NCBI GenBank assembly: GCA_001314865.1
Contig: LJZR01000009.1
Location: 1 to 64,000 of the forward strand
DNA from: Phormidesmis priestleyi Ana
Lineage (GTDB): Bacteria; Cyanobacteriota; Cyanobacteriia; Phormidesmidales; Phormidesmidaceae
Direction: 5' to 3'
Length of the DNA: 64,000 bases
Both the position numbers and the translations under genes were made by a program. The notes under the pieces were generated by a model that was given only the letters and a program-made list of their open reading frames with translations, had not been told where the DNA came from and made no database searches. Positions 7,843 to 15,904 of the stretch are shown piece after piece; the stretch's first letter is position 1, and every line of letters starts with the position of its first letter.

Positions 7843-9960
7843 ATGGGCGGCAGGTATATGGTGGTTTTCTTAGTTGAACCTGTTTCGGAAGTACTGAACT
7901 CGCCGATCGTGGTTTTCGTTTTGCTGCTGGCGATCGCGCTCATCATTCCCCCCATATTTGAGCGGCTCAAACTGCCGGGGCTAGTTGGCCTATTGGCAGC
8001 AGGCGTGTTATTTGGTGGCAGTGCCTTAGGCTGGCTCGATCCAGATTCAGAGACGATGAAGCTACTCTCTGAAATCGGCAAAATTTATCTGATGTTTGCC
8101 GCTGGGTTAGAAATTGACCTAGCGTTGTTTCAAAAAACCCGAAACCGATCGCTGACTTTTGGGGCGCTGACGTTTGCTATTCCATTTATTAGCGGCGTGG
8201 CGATTGGGCTAGTGTTTGGGTTTGGCTGGCTGGCGGCGGTGCTTATTGGTTCGCTGTTGGCTTCTCATACGCTGCTGGCCTACCCCATTGTGCAGCGCTT
8301 AGGCGTGGTCAGTGACGAGGCTGTAACGGTGACGGTGGGCGCAACCATTTTTACCGATATTGCTTCGCTGGTAGTGCTAGCGATTTGCTTGGGGGTGAGC
8401 AGAGGCGACTTTACCACCGGTAAGCTGGTGATTTTGCTCGCTTCGCTGGGGGCCTATGCGATCGCGGTTCTCTTTGGACTCAAGCAGCTCGCCGCCGCCT
8501 TCTTTCGCGCCACGGGTAAAGACGAGGGCAACCAGTTTCTATTCGTCATGCTTTCTGTTTTTTTGGCGGCGGTCGGGGCTCAGCTGGTTGGGGTTGAAGG
8601 CATTATCGGCGCATTTTTGGCCGGTTTGGCTATCAACAGTGTGATTGGCAATGGCGCGGTTAAAGAAAAAACAGAATTTTTGGGCAGCGTTCTGTTCATT
8701 CCTATGTTTTTTGTCCATATGGGGCTGCTGCTAGATCTTGATGCGCTCAGAGGACTGATCCAGTTCGTGGTTTTGCCGCTGACAATTGTGGGCGCTCTGC
8801 TGGGCTCTAAGCTGCTCGCTGCGCTGACGACCCAGCGGCTGTTTGGCTACAGCTGGCCGCAAACCTGGACGATGTGGTCGCTCTCGATTCCTCAGGTAGC
8901 GGCAACGCTGGCAGCCGCTTTGGTGGGTTATCAGGCAGATATTATCAACACTCAGGTGTTTAACAGTGTGATTTTGCTAATGCTGGTGACCTCAATTATG
9001 GGACCGCTGATCACAGCACGTACCGCGCGTCAGGTGGCGCTGTTGAATGCTGCCGATGATGTTGAACCGCTCAGCTGGCTGCCGTTGCCCGCCGAAAATT
9101 CTCAAATTGCGAAAAGTCAGCGATTTGCAATCGTGGTGCCCATTTACAATCCTAAAACAGAGATTTGGCTGCTAGAGCTTGCGGCCATCATTGCTCAGTA
9201 TGAGCATGGGCAGGTGGTGCCGTTGGCAGTAGCGCTAGCTTCTAACCAAATGGATTCACCTCAGCTGAAGCGAGCCGTTAGCCACAGCTATCGACGCTTA
9301 GATTTGGCTAAAACAATGGGTGAGCAATGGTCAGTGCCCATGGAGCCGGTCATGAGAATTGAGTACAGTGTGCCGCAGGCCATTTGCCATGTTAGCCGCG
9401 AGCAGGAAGCCAATTTAATTCTGTTAGGCATGGGGCGACCGCTCAAGTTTGACGCGCCGCTTCTCAGCAGCGTACATGATGATGTTTTATGGTCGGCGCA
9501 TTGTCCGGTGGTGGTGGCTAGGCTGCTAAGGGCACCCGCTGAGTTCAAAAATATTTTGCTGCCCATTGAAAATCCTTCATCCCTGACGATTCGGGTCATG
9601 CGGTTTGCCCAAGTGTTAGCAGCGGCGAATCAGGGGCGCGTTACGCTGCTGCATGTCTGTGGTTCGTTAACTTCTCAAGACCATCGAGAGCAGCTGCGAT
9701 CGCAGCTCAAAAGTCTGATTGATCAGCTGCCCGCAGCAAATTGCAAAATTAAGGTGGAACTCGTCGTTAAAGACAGTATTGTGGGCGCGATCGCTCAGCT
9801 AGAGAGTCAGTATGACTTGGTTATTGTGCGATCGCAGCGGCGTCAAATGGCGGGCGGCTTGCGCATGGCGACCACTGCTCAGCCGTTATTCAAGCGACTG
9901 ACCGGCTCGGTGGTGCTGGTGGGTGAGCCGTATCCTTCTCGTCCGGTTCGTAAGCGCTAA
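7843..9960 (+). CDS. CPA2 cation:proton antiporter with C-terminal universal-stress domains
   Basis: A 705-residue membrane antiporter of the monovalent cation:proton antiporter-2 (NapA/KefB-like) family, which exchanges Na+ or K+ for protons. About twelve hydrophobic segments fill residues 15-400, beginning with LALIIPPIFERLKLPGLVGLL. Two universal-stress-protein-like domains follow (about 440-570 and 575-700), with ANLILLGMGRP and VTLLHVCGS as recognisable strands. This fusion is common in cyanobacteria and suggests cytosolic nucleotide or stress sensing. An alternative ATG at 7858 would remove five residues. A hairpin at 9964-9999 follows. A decayed relative lies at 60657-60932. The ion specificity cannot be read from sequence alone. 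Confidence 0.88.
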   Translation: MGGRYMVVFLVEPVSEVLNSPIVVFVLLLAIALIIPPIFERLKLPGLVGLLAAGVLFGGSALGWLDPDSETMKLLSEIGKIYLMFAAGLEIDLALFQKTRNRSLTFGALTFAIPFISGVAIGLVFGFGWLAAVLIGSLLASHTLLAYPIVQRLGVVSDEAVTVTVGATIFTDIASLVVLAICLGVSRGDFTTGKLVILLASLGAYAIAVLFGLKQLAAAFFRATGKDEGNQFLFVMLSVFLAAVGAQLVGVEGIIGAFLAGLAINSVIGNGAVKEKTEFLGSVLFIPMFFVHMGLLLDLDALRGLIQFVVLPLTIVGALLGSKLLAALTTQRLFGYSWPQTWTMWSLSIPQVAATLAAALVGYQADIINTQVFNSVILLMLVTSIMGPLITARTARQVALLNAADDVEPLSWLPLPAENSQIAKSQRFAIVVPIYNPKTEIWLLELAAIIAQYEHGQVVPLAVALASNQMDSPQLKRAVSHSYRRLDLAKTMGEQWSVPMEPVMRIEYSVPQAICHVSREQEANLILLGMGRPLKFDAPLLSSVHDDVLWSAHCPVVVARLLRAPAEFKNILLPIENPSSLTIRVMRFAQVLAAANQGRVTLLHVCGSLTSQDHREQLRSQLKSLIDQLPAANCKIKVELVVKDSIVGAIAQLESQYDLVIVRSQRRQMAGGLRMATTAQPLFKRLTGSVVLVGEPYPSRPVRKR

Positions 9961-9963
9961 GTC

Positions 9964-9999
9964 GTCGCGTCAAGGGTCATGGTTGATCCTTGACGCGAC
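9964..9999. terminator. Hairpin between convergent genes
   Basis: GTCGCGTCAAGG (9964-9975) pairs with CCTTGACGCGAC (9988-9999), and the stem can extend to a four-base loop. It begins 4 bp after the antiporter stop and faces the end of the convergent WD40 gene. There is no T-run. Confidence 0.65.
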
Positions 10000-10033
10000 C
10001 TTGTAGTGACGATGCTGACTGGCTCATGACAGG

Positions 10034-10075
10034 ATGCGAGAGATATGCGAGAGATATGCGAGAGATATGCGAAAG
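10034..10075. repeat. 11-bp tandem array
   Basis: ATGCGAGAGAT occurs three times without change from 10034 to 10066, then a partial copy follows. It ends about 20 bp before the convergent gene's stop. Confidence 0.9.
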
Positions 10076-10092
10076 CACCTGAAAAATACAAG

Positions 10093-11562
10093 CTATCGCT
10101 CAATTTTCCAGGTCAATAGTTCGCCGCTCTCATCACCGCTGTATAGGTAGGTGCCATCGTTGGAGAATGCGATCGCGCTTACAGCTTCCGTATGCCGATC
10201 CAGCACATAGACCGGCACAAACAGATCAACCTCTTGGAAGGCATTTCCAGCGCGTAGGTCAATAATCCAAATGCTGTTGTCACCGCGCGCGATCGCCAAG
10301 TAACGACTACAGGGGCTAAAGGCCACATCATTGAGGGCAATGCCATAGTCAGCAGCGGCCAAGAATCCACCCAAACTGCTGAAAATTCTGAGTCGAGGGC
10401 CTGCAACAACGGCAATTTCATAGCCATCGTTGCTAATGGCAACCGATGTTTTGGCCACGCCCGTACTCTGGCCTGCCAAAACAGTCGCCTGCAAATTCTC
10501 AGGGCTGCCAGTATCCAACGCACCTTCCCACAAAATCACCTGCTGCGTGATATCGGCACTCACAAACTGGCCTTCAAATAGCTCTGGACGCGGATTGAAC
10601 ACCACATCAGTCACTTCGCCGCTGTGCAGATATCGCTCTGCGAGCAGGTCGCCGTTAGGGTTAAACAGTCTAAGGCTAGTATCGGTGTTGCCTGCGGCAA
10701 TGAGCTGGCCACCGGGGGAAATGTCAATGGCGCGCACAGATCCACCGCGACCCGGAAAGACCTGGCGAGTGCGATCGCTTTGCCGAAAGTCGGTGGTGCG
10801 AATGGTGCCGCCAAAGGTACTGCTCACCACTTCTAAGGTTGCCGGGTTAATCGCCACATCGCTTACTGCGCCTTTATCTCCGGGGTCAGCCGCCTGAGCG
10901 CGAATACCGGTTTCTTCCCATCGCTGTACTAGGGTATCAACGCTGCCGGTAAACATGAACCGAACGAACGGCGTCGTTGCGATCGCACTCACCGTTCTCC
11001 TGTGTCTTCTCTCCCGGTGGAAAAAATTCACTGCTGTGAATGGATGGTTGATTGCGCTGTAGCGATCGCCCGCTAGCGCCTGCCAGGTATCTGGGCCAAC
11101 AATCCCATCGACCGTCAAAAAGCGACGATCGGTTTGATATTGCATCACCGCACCACGAGTCGCCACGCCAAAAACGCCATCGGCCTGCCCAAAGCGCCCA
11201 GTCGCGCCGGATAGGCCCAGCCGGATCAATATCTCTTGTACCCACACGACTTCTTCGCCCTGACTTCCCATTTGCAATATCGGCAAGGCTGGCGGACGAC
11301 CTGAAATCAGGACTTCCCAGGTTTGGCGACCAACAATGCCATCTTCGGTTAAAAAGAACTTGTACTGGAAAGTGCGAACGGCGTGGAGGACAAGCGGGCC
11401 AAATTCGCCGTCTAAGCTTACCGGATTGACGTATCTGCCGAGCAGTTGTTGAAGTTGAACAACGCTAGAGCCACTATCGCCCAAGCGTAAGACAGGCTGT
11501 GTCACTGCTGAGAGTGTCAAAACATTACTAGGCGATAGTTGAGTAAAGTGTGCCATTTTCAT
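10093..11562 (-). CDS. Peptidoglycan-binding domain pair fused to a WD40 propeller
   Basis: A 489-residue protein. Two PG_binding_1 domains come first: about 24-82 (LRLGDSGSSVVQLQQLLG, DGEFGPLVLHAVRTFQ, DGIVGRQTW) and about 95-165 (LQMGSQGEEVVWVQEIL, DGVFGVATRGAVMQYQ, DGIVGPDTW). From about 185 to the end there are WD40-like blades, for example ISPGGQLIAAGNTDTSLRLF and FSNDGTYLYSGDESGELLTW. No signal peptide or membrane segment is visible, so export to the wall is not evident. The first domain pair suggests binding to peptidoglycan or another glycan and the propeller suggests a protein platform. The gene stands alone between a convergent antiporter and a divergent deacetylase. The function is unknown. 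Confidence 0.85.
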   Translation of the reverse strand: MKMAHFTQLSPSNVLTLSAVTQPVLRLGDSGSSVVQLQQLLGRYVNPVSLDGEFGPLVLHAVRTFQYKFFLTEDGIVGRQTWEVLISGRPPALPILQMGSQGEEVVWVQEILIRLGLSGATGRFGQADGVFGVATRGAVMQYQTDRRFLTVDGIVGPDTWQALAGDRYSAINHPFTAVNFFHRERRHRRTVSAIATTPFVRFMFTGSVDTLVQRWEETGIRAQAADPGDKGAVSDVAINPATLEVVSSTFGGTIRTTDFRQSDRTRQVFPGRGGSVRAIDISPGGQLIAAGNTDTSLRLFNPNGDLLAERYLHSGEVTDVVFNPRPELFEGQFVSADITQQVILWEGALDTGSPENLQATVLAGQSTGVAKTSVAISNDGYEIAVVAGPRLRIFSSLGGFLAAADYGIALNDVAFSPCSRYLAIARGDNSIWIIDLRAGNAFQEVDLFVPVYVLDRHTEAVSAIAFSNDGTYLYSGDESGELLTWKIER

Positions 11563-11616
11563 AAATCCTTAAATCGTCAAATAAATTGTCAAAACCGTTA
11601 CAAATACTACGAACGC

Positions 11617-11682
11617 AGATGAAGTTACACCGATGAAGTTATACCGATGAAGCTACACAGATGAAGCTACACAGATGAAGCG
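11617..11682. repeat. 14-bp tandem array, intergenic
   Basis: Four units close to AGATGAAGCTACAC and a partial fifth, between the divergent WD40-fusion and deacetylase genes. Confidence 0.9.
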
Positions 11683-11884
11683 TCTCATCCCTCACTCGTC
11701 CCGTTACCTCACTCGGCCCTTATTAGGCCCTTATTATGCAGGCTTTGTCTGCGCTTGTTGACCTATCAGCAACCCTCAGGGATTTTATGCAGATTCTTTT
11801 TTGAAAACACGACAATGCTGCAAAAGGCAGCTAGCTAATAACGGCTGTAGCATGATGAATGAGTTTGTTGTTGGCTCATATTCG

Positions 11885-11988
11885 TTTTGACTGGCGTTTT
11901 AGCGGGTGTTTTGACTGGCGTTTGGCCGACGTTTTGACTGGCGTTTCATTAACCTTTTGACTGGCGTTTCATTAACCTTTTGACTAAG
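11885..11988. repeat. 23-24-bp tandem array running up to a TTG start codon
   Basis: The core TTTTGACTGGCG recurs at 11885, 11909, 11932 and 11955, and as TTTTGACTAAG at 11978: five units at 23-24-bp spacing. A related TTTGACTAA at 11996-12004 contains the start codon of the deacetylase gene. With the 14-bp array, this accounts for most of the 11563-11996 gap. Confidence 0.88.
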
Positions 11989-11996
11989 CAGATACT

Positions 11997-12908
11997 TTGA
12001 CTAAATTTCCGGTCGTTTATCATCCTGACTATGTGACGCCGCTGCCAGCGGGACATCGTTTCCCCATGCCCAAGTTCCAGCTTTTACGAGACTTACTGGT
12101 GCGCGATCGCGTCATTGACGAATGCCAAATTTATCAACCTGGGCCACCGCCTCGTGAGTGGCTACAGCTGGTTCACGAGGCCGACTATGTGCAGGCCTAT
12201 TGCGAAGGCACCCTAGCGGCCAAGGCCCAACGGCGGATTGGCTTGCCCTGGAGTGAAGGCTTGGTGAGACGAACCTGCACAGCGGTAGGCGGCACCATTT
12301 TAACGGCCAAGCTCGCCTTGCAGCATGGTGTGGCCTGCAATACCGCTGGCGGTACTCACCACGCATTTCCCAGCTACGGCTCGGGCTTTTGCATTTTCAA
12401 CGACATGGCGATCGCCCTTAAAGTGCTTCAGCTTCAAAGCCTCATTCGCACAGCGCTGATTGTTGATTTAGATGTGCATCAGGGCGATGGAACAGCGTTT
12501 ATTTTCCGAGATGACCCCAGCGTATTTACGTTTTCGATGCACTGCGGCATTAATTTTCCTGCTCGCAAACAGCAGAGCGATTTGGATGTGCCCTTAGCTG
12601 AGAATACGGGAGATGAAGAATATTTGGCTGTGCTGCGATCGCACCTTAACGCCCTGCTCACTCGTCTCCAGCCAGATTTAGTGCTCTACGATGCGGGGGT
12701 CGATGTGCATCAGGCCGATCGGCTAGGAAAGCTGGCTTTGAGTGATAAGGGGATTTTTGCGCGCGATCGCACCGTGCTCAAAACCTGTGTGGCCACAGGC
12801 ATTCCTGTCGCCTGCGTCATCGGCGGCGGCTATGGAGAAAACATGAACGCACTCATTTACCGTCATTCATTGCTGCACAGAGCCGCTAAAACGGTGCTCA
12901 CTCAATAA
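11997..12908 (+). CDS. Histone-deacetylase family protein
   Basis: A 303-residue zinc-dependent deacetylase of the AcuC/AphA/HDAC superfamily. The catalytic elements are in place: GGTHHAFPSYGSGFC with the His pair at 121-122, the zinc ligands in DLDVHQGDGT (157-166) and YDAGVDVH (about 230-237), and GGGYGENM near the end. The substrate could be acetyl-lysine, acetylpolyamine or another amide. The only start that fits is TTG at 11997: an in-frame TAA lies 12 bp upstream and no ATG precedes the conserved YHPDYVTPLP stretch. No good ribosome binding site is seen. The start codon is embedded in a tandem repeat. Confidence 0.85.
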   Translation: MTKFPVVYHPDYVTPLPAGHRFPMPKFQLLRDLLVRDRVIDECQIYQPGPPPREWLQLVHEADYVQAYCEGTLAAKAQRRIGLPWSEGLVRRTCTAVGGTILTAKLALQHGVACNTAGGTHHAFPSYGSGFCIFNDMAIALKVLQLQSLIRTALIVDLDVHQGDGTAFIFRDDPSVFTFSMHCGINFPARKQQSDLDVPLAENTGDEEYLAVLRSHLNALLTRLQPDLVLYDAGVDVHQADRLGKLALSDKGIFARDRTVLKTCVATGIPVACVIGGGYGENMNALIYRHSLLHRAAKTVLTQ

Positions 12909-12971
12909 GGCGACTCTAATGGCAAAATAAGAACTGCCCTGATTTTTTCATCCCTTTTTTACCGTTTTTTT

Positions 12972-13009
12972 ATTGCTTTTTTCCATTGCTTTTTTCCATT
13001 GCCTTTTTC
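12972..13009. repeat. 13-bp tandem array
   Basis: ATTGCTTTTTTCC occurs twice without change and then as ATTGCCTTTTTC. It precedes a second array at 13047. Confidence 0.8.
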
Positions 13010-13046
13010 ATCGCTGGAAAAAGCCCTGCCGTCGCTATCTTTAGCC

Positions 13047-13106
13047 GCCATGCCTTTAGCTGCCACACCTTCAGTCGCCACACCTTCAGTCGCTATGCCT
13101 TTAACT
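13047..13106. repeat. 15-bp tandem array across the trhO start codon
   Basis: Units GCCATGCCTTTAGCT, GCCACACCTTCAGTC (twice) and GCTATGCCTTTAACT. The last unit contains the trhO ATG at 13095; the first unit contains an out-dated copy of the same ATG context. Confidence 0.88.
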
Positions 13107-13979
13107 GTTGTAACCTTCTACAAATTTGTAGCACTGCCCGACTACCCAGCCTTGCAGCAACCCCTACAAGCCAGCTGCCAGCAGCATGGTGTAAAAGGAA
13201 CAATCCTCCTCGCTAAAGAAGGCATTAACGGCACGATTGCAGGCACCCCAGCAGGCGTACAGGCTATCCTTGAGCATCTTCAATCCGACGCGCGGCTCAG
13301 CGATATTGAGATTAAAACTTCTTTGGCCAGCGAGCCCCCTTTTGAAAAGCTCAAAGTCCGACTTAAAAAAGAAATTGTCACCCTAGGTTTACCCGAAGTC
13401 AGCCCAACTCAACAAGTGGGGACCTACGTGCCGCCTCAGCAGTGGAACAAAATTATCTCCGATCCCGAGGTCACCGTCATTGACACTCGGAACCACTACG
13501 AAGTAGGCATGGGCACTTTTCAAAGAGCCCAGAACCCGCACACAGATACTTTTAACGAATTTCCTAACTATGCAAAAGAAAATTTAAATCCCAACAAGCA
13601 TAAAAAGATTGCCATGTTTTGTACAGGCGGCATTCGCTGTGAAAAAGCCTCCTCTTATCTCCTGTCTCAAGGGTTTGAAGCGGTCTACCATCTCAAAGGC
13701 GGCATTCTTAAGTATTTAGAAGAAGTGCCCCAACAAGAGAGCTTATGGGAAGGTGAATGTTTTGTTTTTGATGAAAGAGTGGCAATTAAACATGGCTTAG
13801 AAACAGGTTCATACAGCCTATGCTATGCCTGCGGCCATCCGGTTTCTGTTGAAGATCAATCCAGCGAACACTATGAGAGCGAGGTATCATGTCCGCATTG
13901 CTTTAGCGAACTTACCCCAGAGAGACAAGCAAAACTGCGAGAGCGGAAGCGTCAAAGACAAATGAATAAGCAACAATAG
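13095..13979 (+). CDS. trhO: tRNA uridine(34) hydroxylase TrhO (rhodanese family)
   Basis: A 294-residue protein of the TrhO/YceA family, which makes 5-hydroxyuridine at the wobble position of tRNA with oxygen. It has the N-terminal acylphosphatase-like half (FYKFVALPDYPAL, GTILLAKEGINGTIAGT) and then a rhodanese domain with the active-site loop CTGGIRC (Cys at about 176 and 182). The C-terminal tail holds CYACGHP and CPHC, a likely zinc knuckle. ATG at 13095 puts the start at the usual place (MPLTVVTFYK); an in-frame ATG at 12999 would add 32 residues made of repeat-coded sequence. Confidence 0.9.
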   Translation: MPLTVVTFYKFVALPDYPALQQPLQASCQQHGVKGTILLAKEGINGTIAGTPAGVQAILEHLQSDARLSDIEIKTSLASEPPFEKLKVRLKKEIVTLGLPEVSPTQQVGTYVPPQQWNKIISDPEVTVIDTRNHYEVGMGTFQRAQNPHTDTFNEFPNYAKENLNPNKHKKIAMFCTGGIRCEKASSYLLSQGFEAVYHLKGGILKYLEEVPQQESLWEGECFVFDERVAIKHGLETGSYSLCYACGHPVSVEDQSSEHYESEVSCPHCFSELTPERQAKLRERKRQRQMNKQQ

Positions 13980-14009
13980 CCGTCATCATGGCGGGTGACA
14001 TCGGTAACT

Positions 14010-14035
14010 GGCTAGTGATCTCGGCTAGCGATCTC
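14010..14035. repeat. 13-bp duplication across a stop codon
   Basis: GGCTAGTGATCTC (14010-14022) is followed by GGCTAGCGATCTC (14023-14035). The stop of the minus-strand O-methyltransferase (14025-14027) lies in the second copy. Confidence 0.8.
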
Positions 14036-14693
14036 GTTTTACAGCTAGCAGTAGCCCATCGCCTATCGGCACCAAGCTCATGGTCACGCGCTCATCGTCT
14101 CGTACTTTTTCATTCAGGGCGCGGATGCGCTGGGTGCGATTGTCCTGCACTTGGGGATCAGCGACTCGGCCGTACCATAGCGTGTTGTCTACTGCGATTA
14201 GGCCGCCGGGGCGGATGAGCTGTAATGACTTTTCGTAGTAGCTATCGTAGTTGCTTTTGTCTGCATCAATAAAGGCAAAGTCAAAAGTGCCGCTTTCTCC
14301 AGCTGCGATCAAATTATTTAGCGTATCTAAGGCCGGGGCGATGCGTAGATCTATTTTGTGGGCGACGCCCGCTTTTTCCCAGTAGGGGCGAGCAATATCG
14401 GTATATTCAGTGCTGGTGTCGCAGGCAATAATTTGGCCGTTAGGCGGCAGTGCGATCGCCACTGCCAAAGCGCTATAGCCTGTAAAAACGCCAATCTCCA
14501 GTGTTTTTTGGGCATTCATTAGCTGCACTAGCAGCGCCATAAACTGGCCCTGTTCTGGTGAAATTTGCATCCTAGCCTGAGAATGCTCAGCGGTCACCTG
14601 TCGGAGCTCAGAAAGTACCGCCGTCTCTCGCAGCGTAGCAGACAGCAAGTAGCTATACAGCTGATCGTTAAGACCAATCGTTTGATTAGACAT
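14025..14693 (-). CDS. Class I SAM-dependent O-methyltransferase (CCoAOMT-like)
   Basis: A 222-residue methyltransferase of the caffeoyl-CoA O-methyltransferase-like family (pfam01596). The SAM-binding motif LEIGVFTGYSALAVA lies near 65-79, the second acidic strand is IIACDTS, and FAFIDADKSNY with VDNTLWYGRV forms the metal-dependent catalytic region. Members methylate catechol-type or other hydroxyl groups with Mg2+ or a related ion. The substrate here is not known. It lies 66 bp downstream of the SRPBCC gene on the same strand, so the two may be co-transcribed. Confidence 0.88.
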   Translation of the reverse strand: MSNQTIGLNDQLYSYLLSATLRETAVLSELRQVTAEHSQARMQISPEQGQFMALLVQLMNAQKTLEIGVFTGYSALAVAIALPPNGQIIACDTSTEYTDIARPYWEKAGVAHKIDLRIAPALDTLNNLIAAGESGTFDFAFIDADKSNYDSYYEKSLQLIRPGGLIAVDNTLWYGRVADPQVQDNRTQRIRALNEKVRDDERVTMSLVPIGDGLLLAVKRDR

Positions 14694-14759
14694 TTACTGA
14701 TTAGACCTTTATAGCCGAGCCTATCATTGAGCCGGCCTAGACTCTCCAGATAAAAGACC

Positions 14760-15332
14760 CTACGCCGCACACATGACTTGGCGCATTGTTTTCATATTAC
14801 CGGGCAAGTCGTACCGAATGGCCTGCTCAATCAAAAAGCTAGGAACCGGGATCAGCGGTGTTGCTTTTACTGAATAGGTGATGAGGGTGCCTGCGCCATA
14901 GTCTTCTAAGGTAAGATCAGCCGCAAAATCTGAAAAGGTGCCGCGCTCAAAGCGAAACTGAATTTTTTGATTAAGCGTTTCAATCACCTGAAGGTAAATT
15001 TCTACCTGGGCTGAAAACATCAAAAAGGCTTTGCGCGCAACTTGATACAGGCGACGAGTCATCGGATGCGTTTTAGACTGTCTTTTTACTTCTAATACCT
15101 GGCTTTGTACAATGTCGGGAAAGTATTGAACCCATTGGCTATAGTCGGTAAGCTTTTGCCAGGTCAGCTGTCTTACCATTGGTACATACATCGTTGCTGT
15201 GACTGATGCCCCTTGGGCCACTGCCGTGGTTGAAATTAAAACCTCACCTCGCAAAAGGGATTGTTCTTGCTCGAGCGTTACAGTAGAACATGTCGGTAAC
15301 TCGGAAGAAGCTGTCATAGACATAAAGCTCAA
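14760..15332 (-). CDS. SRPBCC (START-like) cyclase/dehydrase family protein
   Basis: A 190-residue single-domain protein of the polyketide cyclase/COQ10-like SRPBCC superfamily. The helix-grip pattern is visible: VRQLTWQKLTDYSQWVQYFP near 53-72, central strands including FSAQVEIYLQV, RGTFSDFAADLTLEDYG near 127-143, then a long C-terminal helix. Such proteins bind hydrophobic ligands. The first residues contain three nearby Met codons, so the exact start is open. It is probably co-transcribed with the downstream O-methyltransferase. Confidence 0.78.
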   Translation of the reverse strand: MSFMSMTASSELPTCSTVTLEQEQSLLRGEVLISTTAVAQGASVTATMYVPMVRQLTWQKLTDYSQWVQYFPDIVQSQVLEVKRQSKTHPMTRRLYQVARKAFLMFSAQVEIYLQVIETLNQKIQFRFERGTFSDFAADLTLEDYGAGTLITYSVKATPLIPVPSFLIEQAIRYDLPGNMKTMRQVMCAA

Positions 15333-15653
15333 AATAGGATGATTCGAGTATTGGAATTAAGTCTTAGAGGGTTAAGTCTTAGATACTTAAGGCTGAGAAA
15401 GGCTTAGATAGTTGCGTTCCAGCTATTCAAGGCTTATATATTCAACGCTTGTGCTTTTTCTAGATAGTTTTGCTAAAAGCAATGCCATTATTGCTTAATC
15501 CTACGGAGACTACGTTAAGTCCTTGTCAGAAACCGATAAACTTTTAGTGAAATTGCTGAATTTGTTAGAAACTGCCCCTATGAGAATGCCCATTCCGCTC
15601 TGAAGGCGTCCTGACATTTATCTGTGTTCCTACGGAAATTATTTGAATCACCT

Positions 15654-15839
15654 ATGGCTAATCGCTTTCGCTTAAAACCAGGCTCTCAGCTGCTGTTTTT
15701 TTTAATTTGCTTTACGTTTGGCGTGTGGGTGCTTCGTGGCTTAACGCTGCTGTCATTTTTGCCGGGAATCGTGCTGTACTTACTCATACTGGCCTGCTTG
15801 GCGGTGTTCGTCGTAAATAGCATTCGATCTATGCGCTAG
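15654..15839 (+). CDS. Small two-helix membrane protein
   Basis: A 61-residue protein beginning MANRFRLKPGSQ, with two hydrophobic segments (LLFFLICFTFGVWVL and LPGIVLYLLILACLAVFVV) joined by LRGLTLLSF. I believe similar small proteins occur across cyanobacteria, but no function is known to me. ATG at 15654 is chosen over an upstream GTG at 15624. The stop codon (15837-15839) lies inside an 11-bp tandem array. The 15333-15653 gap upstream holds the divergent promoter region and degenerate TTAAG-containing repeats. Confidence 0.65.
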   Translation: MANRFRLKPGSQLLFFLICFTFGVWVLRGLTLLSFLPGIVLYLLILACLAVFVVNSIRSMR

Positions 15840-15876
15840 TAAGGCGCTAGTAAGGCGCTAGTAAGGCGCTAGTGAT
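15833..15876. repeat. 11-bp tandem array across a stop codon
   Basis: GCGCTAGTAAG occurs three times without change and then as GCGCTAGTGAT. The first unit contains the TAG stop of the small membrane protein. Confidence 0.92.
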
Positions 15877-15904
15877 AGGCCAGGGCTATGCCAGTACTGG
15901 TGCG

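Noticed and set aside
11885-11988. Possible CRISPR array because of regular 23-24-bp spacing
   Set aside because: The units are directly joined and degenerate along their whole length. There are no unique spacers and no cas genes.
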